Program-made: the position numbers and the translations under genes | The notes under the pieces: model-generated | What the model saw: only the letters and a program-made list of their open reading frames with translations | Told to the model about the DNA's origin: nothing | The model's database searches: none | From: an uncultured Lachnospiraceae bacterium | GTDB taxonomy: Bacteria; Bacillota; Clostridia; Lachnospirales; Lachnospiraceae | Direction: 5' to 3' | Assembly (NCBI GenBank): GCA_934351835.1 | Contig: CAKRJP010000023.1 | Location: forward strand, 1-32,207 | DNA: 32,207 nucleotides | In this document: piece by piece, positions 22,565-30,687 of the stretch | Layout: each line of letters opens with the position of its first letter | How positions within the stretch are numbered: position 1 is the first letter of the stretch

Positions 22565-25268
22565 TTATAAACGCCTCCACTTTCTTTCGCACCTTACGCT
22601 GCAGTCGTTTCATATTCGCAAACTGAATCAACAGATAAATGCTCCACACGATTACCGCTCCCATCAAATAATGTACAATATCCGTTACTTTAAATATCCG
22701 TACTATGAATGCAACGATTGTATATAGTACAATGACCGGGCCCACGATCAACAGCGGAATCCAAAAGAATCTTGATACTTCCAGTCCTTCTGCCTTTAAT
22801 CGCGCTTTCTTTCGCATACCAATCCGAATCATAAACTGATAACGTGCCTCCATCTCCGGAAGTTCCATTTCTACTTTCATATGTAGCATCAACATTCCGA
22901 TCAAAGACAGCACCAGAATTACAAATGCACTTACGATTTCTTCCATTAACCGCTCCAATTCTCTTTGATGTAATGAAGACACCTTATCATAAACACTCTT
23001 CACCATCGGATCAAAGGATTCGTCATAGGAATGCTTTTTCTGAAACTCCTTCATGACTGCATCCGCATTTTTCAGGTTTTCTTCTGATAAATCAGGGATA
23101 TTCACCAGCACAAGTTGCGTTGGACCTTCCTTGATATTTATATCATCAGCTCCATTGTCTGCATTCTCCGGCACTATCTTCTCCCCTGTATACGCATCCT
23201 CCGTTTTCCAGTTATCTTTTACTTCATCAAAATAAGCATCCGAAAATACGATCAGATTCTCATATTTTCCCTGACGAAATGCACCAATCAGACTACTTCT
23301 TTCTTCTCCCGCAATTTCCCTCTGCCGATAATATTTCTGGTATTGCAACGCATTATAGGCAAGCAACGGCTGACCGATATGGACATATGGCAACTTTTCC
23401 ATCATATACCAGTCGATCGGCTTGGCTTTCATCCCCTGGTCCTGCTGATATACGATGTATAACTTCTTTCCATCGTCGTCCAGTCCAAGATCCTCTTTAT
23501 AAGATTCCCCTGCCAGTTCCTTCAACTCCCGATACGTGGACTCGGAGATTCCAATATTCTGCCCCTGCTGTGCCGGAATTTCTCCCGGTCTTTCCAGACG
23601 TTCTGTATTGTCTATCGTCGTGGCACGTATCATTGGAAACTTTTCTATTTCTGCACCGCATGTTTTTTCCAATTTCTGAAAGAATTCATCGTCTCCACTG
23701 TTTGCCAGATAAACGTAATCATACGGATATAATTCTTCTACATCCGTTGCTATGTGATTTGATACGAGTTTCATCGTAAAGAAAAATAATACACACACAT
23801 GGATTACCACAAACAATGTCAGATATCGTATCGTCGTCTGATACCGGTACGGGATCATATGGGAAAATGGCAAATGTTCTAGATAATGATTTTTATGTCT
23901 TTTTTCATCGTCCAGGTATACAGCCCCCATCTGATGCATAATCCCGTACATACATAATAAGAAAATACTAAGCACGACTATACTCTCTGCAGTCCTCCGC
24001 TGACCATAACGGATTACTGCATAAATTGCAGGCACCGCCACAAGAGCGGTAACCAGTATTCTGTGTCTTCCGGGCATCCGTTCACTTCCGGCTGCCTGAC
24101 CCCGCAGATCTGCCGATCCTTTCATAGACTGCACTTCACGTGAAAAACCAAAGGCAAACAAACTGATGAGAATCATTAGTAAGATGGTTCCCAGATAAGC
24201 ACTCACACCGACATTTCCCAGTTTTCCCAATGTCTGAACGCCACTTTGCAGAGCCACTTGCAGCAGATACAGGCAGACACTGCCGATCAGCAAGCCAACA
24301 GCCACAGACGTCACAAAACAGATCAGCAATTCCCCAATCCATGCATTTCGAAGAGATCTGCTTCGAATCCCCAAGAGCCTGTAAAGTCCTGTATCCGTCA
24401 TTCGTTTTCTTCGATAGAAAATCAGTACGGACGTCAGCATAAACAGCATAATAAGCGTCATGATCACCAGAAAATCTTTCATTGTCTCTGCCAGTCCCGG
24501 TCCTAATAATCCATGATTTTCCCCATAACTTCCGGAAAATATCTGATAAATCCCCAACCCTACAAACAATGCCGACGTTGCCACAACTCCTGCCAGATCC
24601 AAAAGTATCCAGTCTTTCTTTCTGAATTTCAAATTTTTCCATAACATACGGTAATACAGTTTCGAATATTTCCCCGGGAAATATAATCTTTTCTTACGCT
24701 CTCTTTTAAATGCCCGCTCTTTTTCCTGATATGCCGCGATCTCGCTTTTCTGTTCTTCCAGTACTCCTGCCAGAAGCCACGTTGCCATCAATCCTATATA
24801 AATTCCCACGTAAATATTCACAACCACAGAAACTGGTGGTTTTACGCCAGCCCTTCTTGCGTCCCACATGCCTGAATCATCAGATCCCAAAAGCCAGATA
24901 ATCGTACATCCCACAGAACCTATCGCAAGTTGGACAGCTAAAAGTGGCGTCCGAAATCTTTCTGAAAAGAATCTCCAGATAAAATATAAGAAACATAATA
25001 CTTGCAAGCCAATCAAAGCACCGGTAAATATCCAGAACATCTCCGCCAGTGCTCCGGTATTATCTGTGACATATTTCAGCGATTCATTTGCTATAAAGGC
25101 ATCCTTATATAACTGCAAATGATTTTTTGTCTGCAATCCCCGAAGAAAATACAGATGAATCGTACATCTTTTCCCCTCTAACTTTATCCACGGAAAGAAA
25201 AAATAAATCTGCATTATTCCCCACATAACGATATCAAGTATGTGTTTTCTCCCTTTTATCACTTTCAT
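22554..25268 (-). CDS. FtsX/BceB-type ABC permease with extra N-terminal sensor-like domain
   Basis: This 904-residue permease is longer than BceB proteins (about 650). Residues 1-170 form an additional domain with about four to five membrane helices that resembles the sensor domain of the neighbouring kinase (shared DIVM, IMQIYF, FPW, G-x-RC and LYK). A charged linker (171-220) follows. The FtsX-like core is at about 222-904, with a first transporter helix block (225-500), a large extracellular domain (about 504-778), and final helices (about 779-885). BceB-type permeases bind peptide antibiotics and signal to a kinase. A strong ribosome binding site (GGAGGG) precedes the ATG. No recognised substrate. 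Confidence 0.88.
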   Translation of the reverse strand: MKVIKGRKHILDIVMWGIMQIYFFFPWIKLEGKRCTIHLYFLRGLQTKNHLQLYKDAFIANESLKYVTDNTGALAEMFWIFTGALIGLQVLCFLYFIWRFFSERFRTPLLAVQLAIGSVGCTIIWLLGSDDSGMWDARRAGVKPPVSVVVNIYVGIYIGLMATWLLAGVLEEQKSEIAAYQEKERAFKRERKKRLYFPGKYSKLYYRMLWKNLKFRKKDWILLDLAGVVATSALFVGLGIYQIFSGSYGENHGLLGPGLAETMKDFLVIMTLIMLFMLTSVLIFYRRKRMTDTGLYRLLGIRSRSLRNAWIGELLICFVTSVAVGLLIGSVCLYLLQVALQSGVQTLGKLGNVGVSAYLGTILLMILISLFAFGFSREVQSMKGSADLRGQAAGSERMPGRHRILVTALVAVPAIYAVIRYGQRRTAESIVVLSIFLLCMYGIMHQMGAVYLDDEKRHKNHYLEHLPFSHMIPYRYQTTIRYLTLFVVIHVCVLFFFTMKLVSNHIATDVEELYPYDYVYLANSGDDEFFQKLEKTCGAEIEKFPMIRATTIDNTERLERPGEIPAQQGQNIGISESTYRELKELAGESYKEDLGLDDDGKKLYIVYQQDQGMKAKPIDWYMMEKLPYVHIGQPLLAYNALQYQKYYRQREIAGEERSSLIGAFRQGKYENLIVFSDAYFDEVKDNWKTEDAYTGEKIVPENADNGADDINIKEGPTQLVLVNIPDLSEENLKNADAVMKEFQKKHSYDESFDPMVKSVYDKVSSLHQRELERLMEEIVSAFVILVLSLIGMLMLHMKVEMELPEMEARYQFMIRIGMRKKARLKAEGLEVSRFFWIPLLIVGPVIVLYTIVAFIVRIFKVTDIVHYLMGAVIVWSIYLLIQFANMKRLQRKVRKKVEAFINER

Positions 25269-25311
25269 TTACACCCTCCCTTCCTCATTCCGTCTTAGAC
25301 ACCATAAAATC

Positions 25312-25354
25312 AAAAAAATGCCATGATAGAATTTTCCTGGTTCCATCATAGCAT
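25312..25354 (-). terminator. Terminator or attenuator between kinase and exporter genes
   Basis: On the minus strand, ATGCTATGAT (25354-25345) pairs with ATCATGGCAT (25327-25318, one G-U pair) around a 17-base loop, followed by seven U. It lies between the kinase stop (25489) and the permease start (25268), so it either ends the regulator message or attenuates read-through into the exporter. Confidence 0.8.
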
Positions 25355-25438
25355 CTTTCTTTTTACAAATCTGTGGATGTGTTCCCATCTGCCCAAAGTA
25401 TGTTCCATATAGACCTCTAAATCAGGCTTGTCAAACAC
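25346..25438 (-). CDS. Candidate small protein or leader peptide
   Basis: A 30-codon frame starts at a GTG (25438-25436, preceded by AGAGG at only 3 bases) or, as a 20-codon frame, at an ATG (25408-25406). The short version reads MEHTLGRWEHIHRFVKRKML, basic and amphipathic in appearance. Its stop lies inside the stem of the attenuator-like hairpin at 25312-25354, a layout seen in leader-peptide attenuation. No strong ribosome binding site supports either start, so this is only a candidate. Confidence 0.25.
   Translation of the reverse strand: MFDKPDLEVYMEHTLGRWEHIHRFVKRKML
25406..25434 (-). promoter_or_regulatory. Possible promoter for exporter genes
   Basis: TTGACA (25434-25429), a 17-base spacer and TATATG (25411-25406) lie upstream of the hairpin at 25312-25354. 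The -35 is perfect and the -10 is weak. If used, its transcript would meet the hairpin before the permease gene, consistent with attenuation. No LytTR-type binding repeat was recognised nearby. Confidence 0.45.
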
Positions 25439-25488
25439 AATCCTCTAAGCTCTGCGTTCCATCATAAATCTCTTTCCATCTGGTCTAT

Positions 25489-26637
25489 CTACCGAACCAC
25501 TGCCGTAAACTGATACCATCCATCTTTACACTGCGCAGCATAATCTCCGCCATTCCTACGCAGTACCTGCTCAACATTCTGTAGTCCGTACCCATGCAAA
25601 AGCTTATTTTTCGTTTTTCCACTCTCTTGTGACTCTGCAACTGTATTTAACACCGTCAGGATAAATGTCTCATCCTGCTGTTTTAACCGAAGAATGATCC
25701 GTTTTTCTTTCTCCGCTTTTCCCGCAGCCTCAATGGCATTGTCCAGGAGATTCGACAACAGTATCACGAGTTCATCGTCCTGCAGATGTAACTTCTGCAA
25801 ATTCCCTACTTCAAACTCCACCGTGATTCCAGCCTGTCCCGCCTCTTTGTAGGCTCTGCCCAACAGTACATCCACCATAGGATTTCCTGTGTTTATGACA
25901 CGTTCCAGTTGGATATCACTATTAAGTAACTGCGTAAGATACACCTGCATCTCCTGATATTCCTGCCGTTTTAATAAGCCATCCAAAGCCAGAAGCTGAT
26001 TGCGGAAATCATGTGTCAGCTTCCTTTGTTCGCTGTAAGAATCCATAAGCGACTCTACCTGCTCTTTTTCTCGCTTAACCTGACGTTCCAGTTCCACATT
26101 CATCTGCTCCATATGCCAGAGACGTTCCTCTCGGTTTTCCTGATTCTGTAAAATCGACTGAAAGAATATCCAGAGCCCGCACAATGCAAAAAATGTTAGC
26201 AAATACAGATATGTCCTGGACGGCAACACATACCGGTTCATATTCTCAATCAGATAAACCGTCCAGTCTGATGCTAAAAGTACATACGAATAACCGATCA
26301 AAAGTACATGTAAAACATATCTTCCCCGATGCCCCAATACAGAAAATATCACATACGCCAGTAATATCATCTGTAAAAATGCAAGCGCAGTAATCACCAT
26401 CATAAATACCTGTGCAATCTGTTCCGCATTATCAATTCCGACATGGGTATCACCTTGGAAAATATGCTTGTAAAGTTCCCCCATATTATCAGACCTTATT
26501 GCCATCAGCAAATATTGCAGCGTATTACATCTGTTTCCATCTCGTCCAAGCCACGGAAACAGAAAATATATCTGCATAATGATCCCCATGACGATATCTA
26601 CGATCTGAATATTTGAAAAATGTACTTTTCCTCGCAT
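25489..26637 (-). CDS. GHKL-type sensor histidine kinase (AgrC/ComD-like)
   Basis: The 382-residue kinase starts MRGKVHFSNIQIVDIVMGII. About five membrane helices occupy 10-165, a coiled-coil linker 168-205, and the phospho-acceptor His is at 209 in LTHDFRNQ. The ATP-binding GHKL domain is at about 285-382, with the N box NLLDNAIEAAG at 296-306 and the G box HGYGLQNV at 348-355. Such kinases pair with LytTR regulators. The membrane domain is closely similar to the first 170 residues of the downstream permease. The start at 26637 overlaps the regulator stop by one base (TGATG); a longer start 7 codons upstream lacks a ribosome binding site. Confidence 0.9.
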   Translation of the reverse strand: MRGKVHFSNIQIVDIVMGIIMQIYFLFPWLGRDGNRCNTLQYLLMAIRSDNMGELYKHIFQGDTHVGIDNAEQIAQVFMMVITALAFLQMILLAYVIFSVLGHRGRYVLHVLLIGYSYVLLASDWTVYLIENMNRYVLPSRTYLYLLTFFALCGLWIFFQSILQNQENREERLWHMEQMNVELERQVKREKEQVESLMDSYSEQRKLTHDFRNQLLALDGLLKRQEYQEMQVYLTQLLNSDIQLERVINTGNPMVDVLLGRAYKEAGQAGITVEFEVGNLQKLHLQDDELVILLSNLLDNAIEAAGKAEKEKRIILRLKQQDETFILTVLNTVAESQESGKTKNKLLHGYGLQNVEQVLRRNGGDYAAQCKDGWYQFTAVVR

Positions 26638-27341
26638 CAATAATGTGTTCCTTCCCATAAAATATAGCGATTCCTAATGTTCTGGTATTCTGTCTTACTG
26701 CACGGAAGCACTGTCCCATCTTTCAGATAAATCTCCCGATTCTTAATGTAAGAAATATACTTCATATTCACCAGATAACTTTTATGAATCCGCAAAAAGC
26801 CCTGTTCCTCCAGTTCCCGTTCAAGCTCGTACATCTTGCGGTACTGTTTGTAAGTCCTGTCAGCAGTATAAATCTCCACATATCTTTTAAAACTGGCAAA
26901 ATACAGAATATCCGCAAGTGGAATACACTCAATCTGTCCCTGGGTTCTAATCTCATACTCTTTCCTGCGCCGCCGAAGTTCCGCCATCGCGTCATTCAGG
27001 GTATACTCTAATACCCGGTCCAGGTCATTCTTTAAAATGTATCGAAATGCCTGCACTTCATATCCTCTTGGTGCCATCTCAAGATATGCAGAAATATAAA
27101 TGATCATGGATTCGATTTTCCTCGCCCGGAGTTCTTTCGCCACATCAATACCATTCATCTGATCTAACCTTACATCCAGAAGAATCAATTCATATTCATC
27201 ACTGATCTCAGCCAAAAGTCCGTCTGCTGTATTATATTCATCAATCTCCATCGGAATCTGATGTGTGACACTATATTTCTCTAACAGCACTTTAATCTTA
27301 TCTAAAAATAGCTGTTCATCATCGCAAATAGCAACCTTCAT
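26637..27341 (-). CDS. LytTR-family response regulator
   Basis: The 234-residue regulator has an N-terminal receiver domain (about 1-115) with the acidic pair DD at 7-8, phospho-acceptor Asp56 in LILLDVRLD, and Lys near 104. The LytTR DNA-binding domain (about 130-232) has CIPLADILYFASFKRYVEIY, FLRIHKSYLVNMKYI and LPCSKTEYQNI. It should be phosphorylated by the kinase encoded next and activate the exporter genes. The start at 27341 is preferred over a GTG 3 codons earlier, which overlaps the AGGTG ribosome binding site. It is the first gene of the operon. Confidence 0.93.
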   Translation of the reverse strand: MKVAICDDEQLFLDKIKVLLEKYSVTHQIPMEIDEYNTADGLLAEISDEYELILLDVRLDQMNGIDVAKELRARKIESMIIYISAYLEMAPRGYEVQAFRYILKNDLDRVLEYTLNDAMAELRRRRKEYEIRTQGQIECIPLADILYFASFKRYVEIYTADRTYKQYRKMYELERELEEQGFLRIHKSYLVNMKYISYIKNREIYLKDGTVLPCSKTEYQNIRNRYILWEGTHY

Positions 27342-27375
27342 ATATTTCACCTACATTTCAAAGTCTCTAAATGAA

Positions 27376-27404
27376 AGTATATCAAATTTTCCTTTTTTGT
27401 TCAA
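27376..27404 (-). promoter_or_regulatory. Promoter of the two-component operon
   Basis: TTGAAC (27404-27399), a 17-base spacer and TATACT (27381-27376) lie about 35 bases before the regulator start. The -35 box touches the terminator of the preceding operon. Confidence 0.85.
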
Positions 27405-27433
27405 AAAATCCCCGACAAACGCCGGGGATTTTT
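27404..27433. terminator. Terminator of the alcohol dehydrogenase/oxidoreductase operon
   Basis: An 11-bp perfect stem (AAAAATCCCCG 27404-27414 with CGGGGATTTTT 27423-27433) with an 8-base loop follows the oxidoreductase stop at 27446. Reading on the minus strand the U-run is part of the stem exit (TTTTTT). Confidence 0.93.
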
Positions 27434-27445
27434 CTCTAATTAACT

Positions 27446-29386
27446 TTAAAGACTTGTTGCAGCATAGAAACCATCTCTGACAGCTTCTCCAATTTTACCC
27501 AATCGGTTGCTGTCACCAACTGTTCTTGTTTTTGTATGATATTTAGCCTTTACCGCATCCACTGCAGTAAGTACTGGTCTCATGCCAAATGCTGAAATTA
27601 CAGTATCTGCCTTGATAACCTGTATTGTTCCATCTTCTAACTGAACCTCTACACCATCTTCTTTAATAGATACTACTTTTGTGTTAGTCATCAATTTTAC
27701 ATTATTTTCTGCTAACTTTCTAAATAATGTAATCTTATTAATGAAAAATACATCTTTTCCACATTCAGGAAGCATTTCTACAATTGTAACTTTTTTACCC
27801 ATTTCTGAAGCCATTTCCAAGGCTCCGTCACACCCTGATGCTCCACCTCCGCAGACTACGATATTTTCGCCTTTGATCAAGGACGCATCTCTATGGGCCG
27901 CCAACATCGTGATTACATTTGCTCCATCAATTCCAGGAATCGGAGGTGTTATCGGTTTCGAACCGCATCCGATAATAATATTATCGCACTCTTCGAGTAT
28001 CTTCTCATCTCCTGTAATTTCTGTATTTAAATGAATATCTACACCCAATTTATCTAACTGAACAGTGTACCACTTAGTAAGTTTTTTGATATTCTGTTTA
28101 AATTTAGCTGTACAGATATCACCCATAACTCCGCCAAGTTTATCGCTCTTTTCAAACAACGTAACCTTATGTCCTTCGATAGCTGCAACTCTGGCAGCCT
28201 CCATTCCACCCGGACCACCACCAATCACAACTACATTCTTCGGATTCTCTGTCTTCTTAATTGCAAATCTTACTTCTTCCATTGCCTGAGGATTTACCGC
28301 ACAGCTCAGTTTTGTATGTTTGTCCCAAATGCGTCCAATACAATACTCATTACAACGTAAACATGGTCTTACATCTTCTGGTCTTCCTTCTAACAGTTTA
28401 TTCGGCAATTCAGGATCAGCAATAAGTGCACGACCCATATTAACAAAATCAACATTTCCACTTTCAATTAACTCTACCGCCGAGTCCGGATTATGTGTTC
28501 CTGCATTGATAAGTGGAACGCTGACAGCTTTTCTTGCCTCCTCACAAACATAAGACATACAAGATTCTCCCAAATAAGACGGCGGGAAAATATAATCTAA
28601 GGTTTCATAACATCCAGCATCAATATCGAATGCGTCAACACCTGCTTTTTCAAGCTCTTTCAACAATTTTATGCTGTCTTCCATGGTACGTCCACCCTCG
28701 AAACGATGATCCAGAGAAATACGGAAAATCACAGGCATACTATCTCCAACCACACTCTTGATTGCCTGAATAATTTCTTTTGGAAATCTCGCACAATTTT
28801 CCGGGCTTCCACCATATTCATCGGTTCTCTTATTCCATACAGGTGACATAAACTGGTCAATCAGATAACCTGCATGTGCATGAATTTCAATAGCATCATA
28901 TCCGGCATCCTTTGCTACACCTGCTGAAAATTTGAACATTTCCATCATATCTGCTATTTCTTCTTTTGTCAGCGCATGGCAAAGTACATCCGGATTAAAT
29001 ACTGACGGAATCGCAGATGCTGACATCGGAGGATTCCCAAACGTATCTGGGAATGCATTACGTCCTGTTCCCGGGCTAAGCTGACAGACAATCTTTGCTC
29101 CATATCTGTGGACGCCATCACATACGGAAGTTAAAGATGGTAAAACCGTATATGTATCCAGATATCCTTCCATAGATCCCTGTGCAATCTGTTCGTTTAA
29201 CATCTGACATCCCATATAAATAATACCGGCTCCGCCTTTTGCTCTTTCAATAAAATAATCAATCTCCTGAGCATCTTTTCGTCCATTCGCAAATGCAGAG
29301 TTTGTTCCCATTGGTGAAATACCAATACGGTTTTTTACTTCCATATTTCCAATCTTAAAAGGTGTAAATAAACTTTCATATCCCAT
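27446..29386 (-). CDS. Old-yellow-enzyme/FAD-type oxidoreductase (2-enoate or dienoyl-CoA reductase family)
   Basis: The 646-residue protein joins an N-terminal FMN TIM barrel (about 1-345, MGYESLFTPFKIGNMEVKNR, GISPMGTN, and HAHAGYLIDQFMSP with the substrate-binding His pattern) with a 4Fe-4S cluster site (CLRCNEYC, then Cys in LSCAVNP, about 340-375) and a C-terminal FAD/NAD(P)H domain (about 385-646, VVIGGGPGGMEAARVAA and VVCGGGASGCDGA). This is the architecture of 2,4-dienoyl-CoA reductase, 2-enoate reductase and BaiCD/BaiH, which reduce C=C bonds next to a carbonyl. The substrate is unknown. The start at 29386 has AAAGGAG 11 bases upstream, and the stop of the dehydrogenase gene lies 16 bases before it. 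Confidence 0.9.
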   Translation of the reverse strand: MGYESLFTPFKIGNMEVKNRIGISPMGTNSAFANGRKDAQEIDYFIERAKGGAGIIYMGCQMLNEQIAQGSMEGYLDTYTVLPSLTSVCDGVHRYGAKIVCQLSPGTGRNAFPDTFGNPPMSASAIPSVFNPDVLCHALTKEEIADMMEMFKFSAGVAKDAGYDAIEIHAHAGYLIDQFMSPVWNKRTDEYGGSPENCARFPKEIIQAIKSVVGDSMPVIFRISLDHRFEGGRTMEDSIKLLKELEKAGVDAFDIDAGCYETLDYIFPPSYLGESCMSYVCEEARKAVSVPLINAGTHNPDSAVELIESGNVDFVNMGRALIADPELPNKLLEGRPEDVRPCLRCNEYCIGRIWDKHTKLSCAVNPQAMEEVRFAIKKTENPKNVVVIGGGPGGMEAARVAAIEGHKVTLFEKSDKLGGVMGDICTAKFKQNIKKLTKWYTVQLDKLGVDIHLNTEITGDEKILEECDNIIIGCGSKPITPPIPGIDGANVITMLAAHRDASLIKGENIVVCGGGASGCDGALEMASEMGKKVTIVEMLPECGKDVFFINKITLFRKLAENNVKLMTNTKVVSIKEDGVEVQLEDGTIQVIKADTVISAFGMRPVLTAVDAVKAKYHTKTRTVGDSNRLGKIGEAVRDGFYAATSL

Positions 29387-29402
29387 AATCTCATAATCTC
29401 CT

Positions 29403-30473
29403 TTAATCAATATAAACTACTGGTTTTACTACATCCGGATGTGCCCCTTTATTGTCCATCAATTCGTAAGCATCCATAATATGCTCCATTCCATGGAATC
29501 GGTGTGAAATTAATTTTGTAGGATCTAAACGTCCTGCTAACATAATATCAAACAGTCTTTCCAGTCTTCTTCTTCCACCCGGACATAAACCTCCATTAAT
29601 CTTTTTATGCGTACAACATCCACCTGTTGCCGCAAATGGAATTACCATGTCAAATGTCTGTGCATTGATATTACTTACATAGCCATTTGCCTTCACCATA
29701 GAAACGCATTGTGCAAAGCTCTCTGCATTTCCACCTGCTGAAATAACGGCATCCGGCTGTTTTCCACCCAATAATTCAATTACCTGCTGATCAATCGGGC
29801 CATCTTTATAACTTAATACATCTGTTGCACCATATTCTTTTGCCAGATCCAAAGTATTCTTACGATTTCCGATTGCAATCAAACGACCTGCCCCTCTAAG
29901 TGCTGATGCCGCAACAGACATCAAACCGACCGGTCCAACACCACAAACTACAACTGTATCTCCAAACTGGATATTTGCCAATTCAGCTCCATGGAAACCG
30001 GTTGTACACATATCTGCAGCCATTAATGCATGCTCATAAGTAAGCCCCTCCGGAATCAGTGCCGCATTCATATCCACCTGTCTTATTCTAAAATATTCTG
30101 CAAATGTACCATTTTCCATAGTACACCAATTCATTCCTCCAAGAGTTCCTCCACTGTGTTGTGGAATGTTATCCTGAATTTCTGTTGTTAAAAAATCCGG
30201 AGTCACTGCACCCACTGCTACGATATCACCAGGTTTATAACATTTAACTTCTGATCCGACTTCAACAATCCGGGCGACAACTTCATGTCCAAGGATTAAA
30301 CCTGCAGGAAGCCCTGCATGTACCTGGTGTGGATCCGAAGAACAAGCTGCAAGTGCTACTGGTTCAGCCAATGCATCTAATACCCCAATCTGTGGAATTT
30401 CAGTTTCTATCTGTCCAAATTCTTTAAATGGAACGACAACTCCGTAACCTTTCATTTTTCCTGTCATTTTCAT
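29403..30473 (-). CDS. Zinc-dependent alcohol dehydrogenase (secondary-alcohol type)
   Basis: This is a 356-residue medium-chain dehydrogenase. It follows the layout of NADP-dependent secondary-alcohol dehydrogenases of clostridia and Thermoanaerobacter, with catalytic zinc ligands in ALAACSSD (Cys), GHEVVARI (His and Glu) and MAADMCTTGFHG (Asp), the GVGPVGL dinucleotide-binding loop, and the GGLCPGGR stretch near the end. It oxidises an alcohol to a ketone or the reverse. A start at 30473 has GGAGAG a few bases away; the ATG two codons later (30467) has better spacing. First gene of an operon with the enoate-reductase-like enzyme: together they could interconvert an alcohol and a saturated ketone via an enone, which is inference. 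Confidence 0.92.
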   Translation of the reverse strand: MKMTGKMKGYGVVVPFKEFGQIETEIPQIGVLDALAEPVALAACSSDPHQVHAGLPAGLILGHEVVARIVEVGSEVKCYKPGDIVAVGAVTPDFLTTEIQDNIPQHSGGTLGGMNWCTMENGTFAEYFRIRQVDMNAALIPEGLTYEHALMAADMCTTGFHGAELANIQFGDTVVVCGVGPVGLMSVAASALRGAGRLIAIGNRKNTLDLAKEYGATDVLSYKDGPIDQQVIELLGGKQPDAVISAGGNAESFAQCVSMVKANGYVSNINAQTFDMVIPFAATGGCCTHKKINGGLCPGGRRRLERLFDIMLAGRLDPTKLISHRFHGMEHIMDAYELMDNKGAHPDVVKPVVYID

Positions 30474-30522
30474 TTCTCTCCTCTCTTGACTAAAAAATTT
30501 AAGAACTTCTCTATATGCGACA

Positions 30523-30551
30523 ATTATATAACAATCTTTTCGATCTATCAT
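30523..30551 (-). promoter_or_regulatory. Promoter of the dehydrogenase operon
   Basis: ATGATA (30551-30546), a 17-base spacer and TATAAT (30528-30523) lie about 50 bases before the start. The weak -35 box suggests need of an activator. Confidence 0.6.
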
Positions 30552-30574
30552 CAGCTAATCGCCAAATTTTTCAC

Positions 30575-30606
30575 GTATGTATTTGTGCACATGCACAAAT
30601 ACATAC
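30575..30606. promoter_or_regulatory. Long perfect dyad, probable PucR-type operator
   Basis: The 15-base arm GTATGTATTTGTGCA is followed by CA and its exact reverse complement. It lies between the two divergent promoters, upstream of both weak -35 regions, as expected for an activator. Its core half-sites TTGTGC and GCACAA match the dyad at 18866-18882. Confidence 0.85.
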
Positions 30607-30635
30607 TTTATTTTCACAATATATTATTATATAAT
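30607..30635 (+). promoter_or_regulatory. Promoter of the PucR-type regulator gene
   Basis: TTTATT (30607-30612), a 17-base spacer and TATAAT (30630-30635) start directly at the edge of the dyad at 30575-30606. The -35 box is weak. Confidence 0.55.
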
Positions 30636-30687
30636 ATACATATTTCAATTATCTTAATTCAAAATAATAAGGGAGTATTATAAAAAT

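Noticed and set aside
25439..25488. Tiny overlapping frames (MERDL, MMERRA) after the kinase stop
   Set aside because: They are five to six codons long, have no clear ribosome binding sites, and such patterns arise by chance.
25489..27341. An Agr-type peptide quorum-sensing locus
   Set aside because: The kinase and regulator are of the AgrC/AgrA type, but no AgrB-like protease or AgrD-like precursor gene is present nearby; the neighbours are exporter genes.
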